Notes: generated by a model not told the origin, from the sequence alone. Shown: positions 1 to 8,319, numbered from the stretch's first letter. The stretch is DNA of 13,800 nucleotides from Candidatus Altimarinota bacterium (GCA_015489035.1 WFMP01000093.1:1-13800); one strand, 5' to 3'. A program made the numbers and translations.

Positions 1-437
1 ATAATCCATTTTCAGCTCCACAAGGTGGGTTTGAAGCTATCGAAAATAAAGAAGGAGAAGATTTATTGAAAGTAAAGGCTTATCAATATGATTTAGTTTT
101 GAATGGTTATGAAATTTCATCAGGTTCTATTCGTAATACAGATATTAAAGCACTTGTAAAAGCTTTTGAAAAAGTAGGAAGAACTGAACAAGAAGTAAAA
201 GAAAAATTTGGTGCAATGTATGAAGCCTTTCAATATTGAGTACCTCCACACGGTGGTTTTGCTCTTGGTATGGATAGAATTATGATGGTATTTACAGATG
301 AAGATAATGTAAGAGAAGTATATGCTTTTCCAAAAACTTGAAAATGACAAGATCTTATGATGAATTCACCATCAAAAGTAGATAATGAACAACTTGAAGA
401 TTTGCATATAGAGTTGAATTTGGAAGAAGAGGAGTAG
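1..437 (+). CDS. aspS: Aspartyl-tRNA synthetase, C-terminal part (5' end outside window)
   Basis: This is the last 144 codons of a bacterial-type AspRS, which charges tRNA-Asp (or also tRNA-Asn if the enzyme is non-discriminating) in the cytoplasm. The reading frame begins at base 3 and ends at TAG 435-437. Class II motif 3 is visible as YGVPPHGGFALGMDR, followed by the typical bacterial AspRS tail (NVREVYAFPKT, then GQDLMMNSPS and VDNEQLEDLHI). The Gly of YGVPPHGG is encoded by TGA, as are two more Gly residues in the FPKTGKGQ stretch. This is the best single proof in the window that TGA means Gly. This gene uses mostly GGN for Gly and only a few TGA, unlike its neighbours. A short acidic tail of Glu residues ends the protein. 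A hairpin plus T-run follows 41 bp after the stop. Identity is near certain; the N-terminal anticodon-binding and GAD domains cannot be seen. Confidence 0.96.
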
Positions 438-447
438 AAAAAATATC

Positions 448-475
448 TTGAAAAGAATAAGAATAATAATATAAC
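448..475 (+). promoter_or_regulatory. Candidate promoter for the DUF5684/pseudopilin gene
   Basis: TTGAAA at 448-453 and TATAAC at 470-475 are separated by 16 bp, just after the aspS stop. The expected transcription start, near 482, lies inside the hairpin at 479-508, which is odd. The match is by eye, and in AT-rich DNA such sites can arise by chance. Confidence 0.4.
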
Positions 476-478
476 TTG

Positions 479-508
479 AAACAGTCCTTGATGGGTTGTT
501 TTTATTTT
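479..508 (+). terminator. Intrinsic terminator after aspS
   Basis: An 8-bp stem (480-487 with 493-500; two G-U pairs) closes a 5-nt loop and is followed by a T-rich run (501-508, one A). Its place 41 bp after the aspS stop and 14 bp before the next ATG fits an intrinsic terminator for aspS. Confidence 0.6.
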
Positions 509-522
509 GTAGTAAATTTAAA

Positions 523-1659
523 ATGGTAATATTAGGTGTTATTTGTTTAATTGTATTAGTAGTTATAAATATTGTAGTTTTTTATAAAGTAGAAAGGTTA
601 ATAAAAATAAATAAGTGATGGTTTCCATTCTTTCATTTAATAATATCTTATTTAATATTATGAGTTGCAACATTTTTAGTAAGTTTATTTTTTAATTTAA
701 CTTCAGTATGATCTACCAATCAATGAGATTCTAGTATTTGAATAGTTGCTTGAGGATTTAGTAATCAATGACATACTAGCTTATGAGTAGTAGGATGATT
801 GAATGGTACACTACATTATTCTAAAAATATATTTATTCAATCTTCTATTTTTTATGTGTTATCAATTATAGGTATGCTTATGCCTTTGTTCTATGTAACA
901 TATTTATTTACAAGATTATCATGATTAAGAGGATATTTTTCTGTGCTTTGAATTGTTCCTATTGTGAATTTCTTTTATTACCCATATCTTCTTTTAAGAA
1001 TAAGTAAAAAATTTAAGAAATGAATTGGTAGTACATTATTATTGTTATTTTTTGAACCTATATATTTTCCTATACTTATACTAAAAAATGAAAAAAGTTA
1101 TTTATGACTGGATGGTAATATAAATACAACAAAAAAAGAAGTATGAATAGTTTATTGAGTATATTTATCGATTTTAGCAATGTTAGTAATTATGTCTATA
1201 ATTGCTACTAAAAAACTTGTTTCTACTCAACTAATTGCTACTAAAAAACTTGTTTCTACTCAACAAAAAGCAATGGATATTGCAAGAGAAGCGAATCTTT
1301 CTAGTATCTCTACAGCATTAACAATGTATTTTAATGATCAATGAGAATATCCTAAAAAATTGGAAAATTCTTTAGTTCCAACATATTTGATGTCTTTGCC
1401 AATAGACCCACAGACTCATAAATGATATTTTTATAGATCTGTATATTGTAAATGAGCTAAAAATGCATGATTTGTATTAGCTGCTAAAATGTCAAATCCT
1501 CATGATTGTAATATGAATGTATATTCAGCTAAAAAATTATGAAAATTAATAGATAGATTAAACAAAAAAGGTGATACATGTACTGATATAGAGAAAATGA
1601 TTCAAACTAATTCAGGTAACCATAATTTTAAAAAAGGTTGTTATTACATAGAGCAATAA
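523..1659 (+). CDS. Polytopic membrane protein (DUF5684-like) with C-terminal pseudopilin-like domain
   Basis: A 378-residue protein, TAA stop. About six hydrophobic segments can be seen (roughly 1-20, 36-58, 106-128, 138-158, 170-187, 208-227). The stretch from GYFSVLGIVPIVNFF to FFEPIYFPILILK and SYLG resembles the end of the DUF5684 membrane family, which has a 'IPIVN...ILGF.YLG' pattern. After the last helix, residues about 249-378 look like a type II secretion/type IV pseudopilin globular domain: AMDIAREANLSSISTALTMY, then YFNDQGEYPKKLENSLVP and YLMSLPIDPQTHKGYFY. There is no N-terminal prepilin peptidase site, so if the domain is pilin-derived it is held by an internal helix, not processed. 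Residues 227-248 are a duplicated 11-mer. The C-terminal domain has several Cys that could form disulfides outside the membrane. Function unknown; a link to the pilus system (pilC lies in the same window) is inference. The start is the first ATG after the terminator; no Shine-Dalgarno is seen. Confidence 0.85.
1201..1266 (+). repeat. Two-copy 33-bp in-frame tandem repeat
   Basis: Units 1201-1233 and 1234-1266 differ at one base of 33. They encode IATKKLVSTQL and IATKKLVSTQQ right after the last transmembrane helix of the membrane/pseudopilin protein. Near identity suggests a recent slippage or unequal-crossover event that keeps the frame. Confidence 0.97.
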
Positions 1660-1681
1660 AATTATCTGTAAAGATAGTAAT

Positions 1682-1711
1682 AAAAAAATCCAGTTTGATC
1701 TGGATTTTTTT
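1682..1711. terminator. Two-way intrinsic terminator between convergent genes
   Basis: A perfect 12-bp stem (1682-1693 with 1700-1711) has core TCCAG/CTGGA, flanking A and T runs and a 6-nt loop. It gives a hairpin plus U-tract in both directions, so it serves the membrane/pseudopilin gene (+) and miaA (-). Its last base is the final base of the miaA TAA stop. Confidence 0.9.
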
Positions 1712-2649
1712 TAATTTACAAATATATATTCTACATTTTTTTTAGGTTTTGCTTTCATATCTCATAAATATCTTCTAAAAAAACTTCTTTGTCTTTTAGC
1801 ATAATGATGAGTATTTTTTTTAAGTAACTCATTTGCTTTTTCTAAATTATATTTTCATTTTAGATATCCGATAATCTCTTTGTATCATATGCTTTGTAAA
1901 GCTTGATTTTCAATAGTATATCACATATCTAATAAATTCTTAACTTCATCAACAAGTCAGGCTTGAAACATTTCTTTTATTCTTTTGTTAATTTTTGGAT
2001 TTGCAATTTCTTTTTCAGCCCACTTGATTATCATTAAAATTGGAAAAGGAACTTCTTGTTCAAAACAAACTTCAGATTTAGGTTTTCAAGTCTTTTCATA
2101 AATTTCAAGTGCTCTTATGATAAATCTTGTAGAATTTGGATGTAATTTCATAGCTTCTTGTGAGTCTATTTCATTTAATTTTTCCCATAAAATTCAGGGA
2201 GTTTTTTCTTCTAGTTTGTAAAGTTTGTTTCTAAATTCTAAATCTGGTTTTGCATCTGGTAATGAATAGTTTTTGTAGATAGTGTCTGTATAAAGTCATG
2301 TTCATCATACAACAAAAGCTGTTTTTCATTTGTTTTGAATATTTGAAATTATTTTTAAAGTATCTTGTTTCCAATCTCAAGCAGTATAGTTTTGATCTGG
2401 TTCAAGAAAATCTATAAGATGATGAGGTATTTTTTCTCTAATTTCTTTTGAAATTTTATCTGTTCATATATCCATATATTTAAAAAGTTGTCTACTATCT
2501 GCAGAAACTACTTCTGCATCTATTCAAGAATTTATTAAATCTATACTTAATTTACTTTTACCACTAGCAGTAGGTCAAACTATAAAAACTACTCAGTTTG
2601 GATTGTTTTTTATAAATTTTTTAACTTGTGTTTCTATTTTTTCTAACAT
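1711..2649 (-). CDS. miaA: tRNA dimethylallyltransferase MiaA
   Basis: A 312-residue protein, close to the usual MiaA length of about 300. MiaA transfers a dimethylallyl group from DMAPP to N6 of A37 in tRNAs reading UNN codons. The P-loop GPTASGKS is at 25-32, followed by the family's DSRQLFKYMDIGTDK (51-65; Asp and Ser of DSRQ contact A37 and the substrate), PHHLIDFLEP, VGGTGLYTDTIY, the central tRNA-binding insertion, and the late QSIGYKEIIGYLKG and HYAKRQRSFFRR motifs. Several Gly, including those of VGPTASG and DIGTDK, use TGA. The gene is monocistronic: it diverges from murA and ends in a two-way terminator that overlaps its stop by one base. Start ATG chosen because the promoter-like site and homology both place the N-terminus just before the P-loop. 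Confidence 0.97.
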
Positions 2650-2677
2650 TTTGAGTATTAGGGAATAAATATATATT

Positions 2678-2705
2678 GTTATAATTCTAGTATATTTGAA
2701 ATCAA
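2678..2705 (-). promoter_or_regulatory. Candidate miaA promoter
   Basis: On the minus strand TTGATT (2705-2700) and TATAAC (2683-2678) are separated by 16 bp. The start would be near 2671, giving a leader of about 22 nt before the miaA ATG at 2649. The -35 box overlaps that of the murA promoter by two bases. Confidence 0.5.
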
Positions 2706-2723
2706 CTAAAAAATCATTACTAT
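2696..2723 (+). promoter_or_regulatory. Candidate murA promoter
   Basis: TTGAAA (2696-2701) and TACTAT (2718-2723) are separated by 16 bp, with a start near 2730 and a leader of about 26 nt before ATG 2756. An alternative is the extended -10 TGTTATAAT at 2677-2685, which has no good -35. Confidence 0.5.
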
Positions 2724-2755
2724 TACTCAGGTATTTAACAAATAATGTGTATTTT

Positions 2756-3970
2756 ATGTTTAAGGTAGATTATAGTTCTAATTTAAAATGAGAAATTACT
2801 GTTTCAGCTAGTAAAAATGCTGCATTACCTATTTTGGCTGCAAATTTCTTGGTTGATAAAAAAGTTAATTTAACAAATTTGCCAGATATAGTAGATGTAA
2901 ATGTTTTGGATGAAATTTGAGATACTTATTTGCAGAAATGAACTTTAGTATGACCTATGACAGAAAGAATAAGATCTAGTATATTGCTTATTCCAGTATG
3001 ACTTTATAAATATGGTAAAATTTCATTTTCAAACTGTGGAGGATGTTCTTTATGAAAGAGACCTTTGGATACTTTTGATAATGCTTTTGAACAAGCTTGA
3101 GTAAAAGTGTCGGTAAAATCTGATAGAAAAATATTTAGAACAGTATCAAAGCCTAAAAAAAAGATAATTTTAAGTTCATTTTCAGTAACTGCTACAGAAG
3201 CTATTTTAATTTATTTAGCATTTTTAGATAAAATAGATTATGAAATAGAAATTGCAAATATAGCTATAGAGCCACATGTGATAGATTTAATTGATTTTTT
3301 GAAAAATATTTGAGCAAATATAAGATTGTGATATGATCATAGGGTGTTTGTAAAACCATGAAATATCCATATTAAAAATTATGAATATAGTATAGTTTCT
3401 GATTATATTGAGGCTGGCACATACTTTGGCTTGGGTGCAATAGCTGATGATAGTGAAATTATAATTAAAAATATAAATCCTTCTCATCTTGAATCTGTAT
3501 TTACAACTGCAGATAAAATATGAATAAATTATGAATGTTGAAAAGATTTTATAAAAGTTAATTCATTTAATAAAAAAAATTATAAACCTACAAATATTCA
3601 AACTATGATATATCCTTGATTTCCAACTGATTTACAAAGTATTTTTTGAATATTACTTACACAAATTAAATGAATTAGTAAAATACATGAAGTTTTGTTT
3701 GAGTGAAGATTTGCCTATTTTGCGGAGCTTGAAAATATGTGAGCTCATATTGAAATATTAAATCCACATGAAGTCTTGATAGTTTGATGAAAGCAATTAA
3801 TTGGAACTTATGTAAATACAAGAGATTTGAGAGCTTGAGCTTGATTGATTTTGTCTTGAGTAGTTGCAAAATGAACTACTTTTATTACAAACGAAAATAT
3901 TATAAAAAGAGGTTATGAAAATATCGTAGCTAAATTACAATGAATTTGAGTTAAAATAGAGGAGGTTTAA
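2756..3970 (+). CDS. murA: UDP-N-acetylglucosamine 1-carboxyvinyltransferase MurA
   Basis: A 404-residue EPSP-synthase-fold enzyme making the first committed step of peptidoglycan synthesis: enolpyruvyl transfer from PEP to UDP-GlcNAc in the cytosol. Seen in order: SKNAALPILAA with catalytic-site Lys20 and Asn21; CGGCSLGKRPLD with the PEP-binding cysteine at Cys97 (E. coli Cys115), so the enzyme should be fosfomycin-sensitive in principle; PGFPTDLQSIF with the conserved Asp (E. coli Asp305); and DLRAGAGLILSG with the conserved Arg (E. coli Arg397). The region before the Cys loop is about 16-18 residues shorter than in E. coli. By my count it has about 25 in-frame TGA-Gly against about 8 GGN-Gly. 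A GTG at 2747 is in frame, but ATG 2756 matches the family N-terminus. Its stop overlaps that of the convergent priA-like gene by 4 bp. Confidence 0.96.
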
Positions 3971-4998
3971 ATTAAGTTGTTTGGTAGCCAGTCTATTTGA
4001 AATCATTTCTCTTTGATTCTCAATCTTTTTATTGCTTGGTCAAAAAAAGGTTTTATATCTTTTCATTTTATTATAATATTGTAGTTATATTTTCAAAATT
4101 TTTTATAAACTAGTTGTGGAGTTTGGTATATTTCAATATCTATGTTTTCTTTTTCTATAAGATATTTAAGTTCAGATTCTAGTTTAGACATTTTTCTATA
4201 TAAACTTTCTTCAATTTCATTTTTATATTTCAAAACTACTATTTCTGAAAAAGGAGGGTAGTTAAATTGTTTTCTATATTCCAATTCTTTCTTCCAAAAT
4301 CAATCTAAATCAAGTTGTAAAATATATTTATAAACATAATGTTCTATATCATAAGTTTGAATTATAAAGTTTGAAGTAGGATATTTTTTGATAAATTCAT
4401 ATAAAAATAAGAAATGTTTTTCTCATACATTAAAATCTGGAATACTTAATCAAGTATCAGCATTAAAAAATATAATTAAATCAGGTATAAAATTTTTACT
4501 GTATTGAGAGAATATATTTGTAGATATTATAAATTGTTTATTTTGTATTTCTTTTTGAGTTTTCAATATTTTATTTTTACTATTTATATCTGTATTTTCT
4601 ATAATAAAAGACTTAATATTATATTTTTCTTGTAATATTTCTTGTAACTTATATGTTCATATTCAGGATTCTATTATATTTGTTCATCAACATTTTTGGC
4701 AAACTCAGGTATTTTCATAAATCCTTTTGCAAATAGGGCACATATGGATAAATTGTTCCTTATTTTTATATTTTGCTATAGGAATAGAGCAGTGTTCACA
4801 TCTTGGAATATGACCGCAATCTTTACAAATATTTGAAGAGCTAAATCATTTTCTATTTGTTATAAATAATATTTTTTTTCAATTAGAAATATATTTTTTT
4901 ATACTTTTGTCTGTTAATTCTCAAAAAAGCCTACTTGGTCAAGCAAGTAGGTTTACAAGGGCAATTTTTTTTCATTTTTTTTCAGAAAGTATATACAT
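3967..4998 (-). CDS. PriA-like protein: zinc-binding and C-terminal part only, helicase motifs lost
   Basis: A 343-residue protein matching only the C-terminal half of PriA (primosomal protein N', the DNA helicase that restarts replication). Residues about 30-55 match the start of lobe 2 (KKILFITNRKGFSSS). Eight cysteines in four CxxC pairs (58/61, 67/70, 87/90, 100/103) match the PriA double zinc site. NADTGLSIPDF (179-189), FIIQTYDIEHY and the RKQFNYPPFSEIVVL start of the C-terminal domain are clear. Missing: the 3' DNA-binding domain, lobe 1 with Walker A and DEAH, motif V (normally GTQM..KG.DF, here an unrelated stretch about 158-170) and motif VI (GRAGR; here about 200-209). It therefore cannot be a helicase by itself. 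The ATG lies 11 bp after pilC, so no room exists for the missing half. The frame is fully open. It is either a repurposed structural protein or a decaying gene; the intact zinc site favours some function. Confidence 0.85.
4923..4951 (-). terminator. Terminator-like hairpin inside the priA-like 5' end
   Basis: On the minus strand a perfect 8-bp stem CCTACTTG/CAAGTAGG with a 6-nt loop is followed by C and six T (fwd 4923-4928). It lies 59-88 bp after the pilC stop and inside the first 25 codons of the priA-like frame. It could end most pilC-operon transcripts and thereby lower priA-like expression. Confidence 0.6.
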
Positions 4999-5009
4999 TA
5001 GGTTTATGT

Positions 5010-6113
5010 TTAACTATGAGATAAACCTCAGATAAGATCTGCCATAGGCAAGAATATAGCAGCAACAATAACTCATACTATACAAGAGATAAATATCATC
5101 ATAAGTGGTTCTATTAACTTTGTAAGTCATCATACTTTTTCATCTACTTCTTCTCTATAAAAAATAGCCATTTGATCAAGTATTTCTCATATGTTACCAG
5201 CCTTTTCACCTATTCATATAATTTGAATTAAAATGGGATTAAATAGCCAACTTCATTCAAATGATTCTGTCATTCCAAGTCATACTTCAAGATCTTTTTT
5301 TACATCTAATATCTTTTTTCTGTAGTGATAATTCTGAAAAATATTAGCTATTTGATCGAAAGATACCAATGGAGATAATCAAGCTGAATAAAAATCTCAT
5401 AATAATTTTGAAAATCTATACCGGTAAAATGTCATCATTAATGGTCAGATAATAGGTGTTTTTAATATAATCTTGTCCATTACAATTTTTATTACTAATA
5501 TATTTGAATATAATATTTTGTATATAATAGGAACTAGTACAATTCATAGTATAAGTCCTATATAGTGAGCTTGTAAAAAATCTGATGAATGCATAACAAA
5601 TAAAGTAACCTCTGGTAATTTTAGTCCAGGAGGGAATATTTTTAATATAGAAGGAATTACTTTTACAAGTAAGACTACAATGGCAACCACAGCAACCATT
5701 AAAACGATAATAGGATATATCATTGCTGATTTTAATTTTTTTTTGATTTGCTCAAATTTTTCTAATTCTATTGCCATACTATTTAAAGTTTCTGGAAGAT
5801 TACCCATTTGTTCTGAAGAACGGATAAGCTCTATTTCTGCTGGTTGAAAGAAATTATCATATTTAGATAAAGCATCTGCAAGTCAAGCTCACTCATTTAT
5901 TTGGTATAAAGTATCTTTAATTATTTTCTTTACTCAAGGGTGAGATTCAGATTTTTGAATACTTTCTAATGAATCTCTTATACCTAAACCAGCTTTTTGA
6001 GTAACAGCTAAGAGTCTAAAAAAGACAACCTTATTTTCTGATTTAGGTGTATTCATTTTAATATATAAATCTTCAAAGAATCATCTTTTTTGTTTTCATC
6101 AAATGATCGCCAT
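5010..6113 (-). CDS. pilC: Type IV pilus/type II secretion inner-membrane platform protein (PilC/GspF)
   Basis: A 367-residue polytopic protein with the duplicated T2SF domain. Copy one, about residues 28-150, contains AVTQKAGLGIRDSLESI and ELIRSSEQMGNLPETL; the first membrane helix is at about 132-155 (YPIIVLMVAVVAIVVLLVKV). A second helix is near 190-207. Copy two contains FSKLLGDFYSAGLSPLVSF and IGIGEKAGNIGEILDQMA, and ends in the last helix (EPLMIIFISCIVGVIVAAI). PilC/GspF forms the membrane base on which the extension ATPase turns to build pili or pseudopili. The protein is shorter than typical PilC (about 400) because the N-terminal lead is brief. It starts 16 bp after ftsK and is probably co-transcribed. 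No PilB, PilT or major pilin gene is nearby; the pseudopilin-like protein at 523-1659 is the only other related gene here. Confidence 0.93.
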
Positions 6114-6129
6114 CTTTTTGTTTTATTAA

Positions 6130-8258
6130 TTAAATTAATATTTCCCTTGGTTTACTTCATTCTTGAGGTCATACTATTCATTTTTCTTCAAGTTGATCCA
6201 TAAGTCTTGCGGCACGAGCAAATCATACTTTAAGCCTTCTTTGTAATAATGTAATAGATGCTTTGTGTGTTTGCTGAATTATTTCAATAGACTGTTTTAT
6301 TAATTCATCATCATCTCCATTTCATCATCATATATAATTACTGTCAGGTTGATTTCATTCTAAAATATCTATAAGTTCTTTATCGTATATATCTGTCTCA
6401 TTTTCTATTCATTTAAGATATTTCTCTTTTAATGTAGATATAATATCTTCTGTATCTTCAGTAGAAACTAATGGAGCTTGAACTCTGATTGGATGTTTAT
6501 AATTTGGAGATACGAATAGTAAGTCTCATCTTCATAGTAAATCTTCTGCACCAGACCTATCCAAAATAGTTCTTGAATCTATACTACTTACAACTCAGAA
6601 TGCAATTCTTGTAGGTATATTAGCTTTTATTAAACCTGTAATTACATTTACAGAAGGCCTTTGAGTCGCTAATATAAGATGCATTCATACAGCTCTTGCC
6701 ATTTGTGCGATGCGAGCAATATTATGTTCAACATCTTTTTTGTTTCAACTCATCATTAAATCAGCTAACTCATCTACTATAATTACTATTCTACTCATTT
6801 TTTCTTTTTCGTCAACTTTTTCGTTATATTCATATATATTTCTTACTTTTTTATCTTTTAATAATTTATATCTTCTATTCATAACATCTACAGACCATTT
6901 AAGGGCTTTAAGTGCCTTTTCTGGGTCATTTATAATAGGGGCTAATAAATGTGGTAATCCATCATATAATCATAATTCTACTTGTTTTGGATCTACCATA
7001 ATAAGCTTTAGCTCATCAGGTGTATTTTGATATAATAACGAAATAATGTAATCATTTATTGCTACTGATTTACCAGATCAAGTTTGACCTGCAACAAGTA
7101 AATGTGGCATCTTTTCCAATGGTTCCAAAAATAAACTACCATCTATAGCTTTTCAAATAGATAAATTTGTAAATGATTTATTCATTGAATTAAGAAATTC
7201 TTTTGATTTTAATATTTCAGATAAATAAACTATTTTTGATTGAGGATTTGGCATTTCTATTCAAACGAATTCTGTTCAAGGTATTGGGGCTAGAATTCTT
7301 ATAGCTGATTTTAAAGATAAAGATAAATCTTTTTTTAGGTTTTCTATACTAGAAACTTTGATTCCTTTTGCTAATTTTAATTTAAATTGAATTACAGAAG
7401 GTCAAACTTCATATCATACAACTTCAACAGGAATATTAAATTCATTAAGTTTATTTTGTATTTCTTCTGCCTGTTGGATTAATATATTTTCATCTACAGA
7501 AATAGTAGAATCTCATTGTTCAAGTTTATCAACAGAAAAAGTAGGTTTATCTTTTGGATAAGAAATTTTAACTTTAGGAGTGTTATCAACTTCTTTTATT
7601 TTTTTCTTAATCTTTTCTTTAAAAATGTTTTTTATTAAATTTTCTTTTTTATTTATTATATTTTCATTATTTTTGATCTCTTTAGTCTTCTTTAGCTCAG
7701 GGACTTTAACTTTTATTGTTTTTCTTTTAACATCTTTTTTTCTGGAATTTCGAATTCTATTTTTGGAATAAGTAAAAATAAATTTAATTTCCATGCGGTA
7801 AATATTGTAGCTATTCAAAATAATAACACAGAAAAAGTTTTAGTTGCATCTATAGAATTTCATAGTAATATAGATATAAGTTTTATTAGTCAATATCATA
7901 TATATCATCATGTTGCAAATATATTATTTTGGTTCGCGGATTGTAATAAAGGAAATGATAATATTACTAACAAGAAAATGAATGATAAAAAACTATATGT
8001 AAAAATCCTTTCTTTCCAATTTGCAGGGTATAAAATAAGTATTATTCATAAAGATATTAATAATCCATAGAAGAAATGACTTCATAATTCTCAAAAGAAA
8101 AAATTTGTAAGGTAGTCTAAATAAATTAGTGGAGAATGTGGTGCATAAAAATTAACAAAAAAGTATAATAATCATACACTTATTAAAATGAGTCCCATTT
8201 TTCAAGGGCTTGATACAACTTTCCTTTTTTTTGAATTTTTTCTCTTTTTTCTATCCAT
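6130..8258 (-). CDS. ftsK: DNA translocase FtsK/SpoIIIE, split by a -1 frameshift
   Basis: With a -1 shift at 7734-7740 the product has 709 residues. FtsK anchors at the division septum and pumps DNA to finish chromosome segregation. Part one (residues 1-175, frame of ATG 8258) has a basic N-terminus and about four membrane helices, including GGYIGYGLIKLISILLG, as in FtsK_4TM. A Lys/Glu-rich linker of about 60 residues follows, then the alpha domain (IPVEVVGYEVGPSVIQFKL), Walker A GQTGSGKS (391-398), RIVIIVDELADLMM as Walker B, LILATQRPSVNVITGLIKAN, RIAFGVVSSIDSRTILD, and the C-terminal winged-helix gamma domain (SITLLQRRLKVGFARAARLM to the end). All motor motifs are intact, so this is not an old pseudogene. 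An internal start in the motor frame (ATG 7818 or 7794) could instead give a soluble motor. Sequencing error in the A7 run is also possible. Confidence 0.93.
7713..8258 (-). CDS. Zero-frame short product of ftsK: membrane anchor only
   Basis: Without frameshifting, translation from ATG 8258 reads the four-helix membrane domain and meets TAA at 7715-7713, giving 181 residues that end EKKMLKEKQ. The stop is 18 bases beyond the slippery heptamer. If real, a free membrane domain would be made in excess over the full pump, much as dnaX yields two products. This is a predicted product; whether it accumulates is unknown. Confidence 0.5.
7734..7740 (-). other. A AAA AAG slippery heptamer in ftsK
   Basis: On the coding strand, frame-zero codons GAA AAA AAG contain the heptamer A AAA AAG, the same as the programmed -1 site of E. 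coli dnaX. Slipping back by one joins Lys-Lys to GAT GTT AAA, exactly the motor frame. No clear Shine-Dalgarno-like stimulator is seen upstream and only a weak stem downstream. The run of seven A could equally cause RNA polymerase slippage. Confidence 0.7.
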
Positions 8259-8291
8259 AAATGTATTAGAATATTTTATAAATCACTCATA

Positions 8292-8319
8292 ATAATATAA
8301 AATTAATCTTTGTTTTCAA
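8292..8319 (-). promoter_or_regulatory. Candidate internal promoter for ftsK
   Basis: TTGAAA (8319-8314) and TATTAT (8297-8292) with a 16-bp gap lie across the 3' end of the CNNM gene. A start near 8285 would give a leader of about 27 nt. Confidence 0.4.

Noticed and set aside
523..1659. The many in-frame TGA codons could be read as decayed or frameshifted genes.
   Set aside because: TGA falls again and again at conserved glycines and frames run on without indels, so it is recoding, not decay.
2677..2685. Extended -10 TGTTATAAT as the murA promoter.
   Set aside because: There is no suitable -35 at 16-18 bp and it lies 70 bp before the ATG; the TTGAAA/TACTAT pair fits better.
6710..7030. Open plus-strand frame inside ftsK.
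   Set aside because: It is antisense to the FtsK motor, has low-complexity Ser/Phe/Leu composition and no family features.
7513..7818. A separate small basic gene starting at ATG 7818 on the minus strand.
   Set aside because: Its frame continues through TGA-Gly into the FtsK motor, so it is the linker of FtsK. An internal start for a soluble motor remains possible but has no ribosome-site support.
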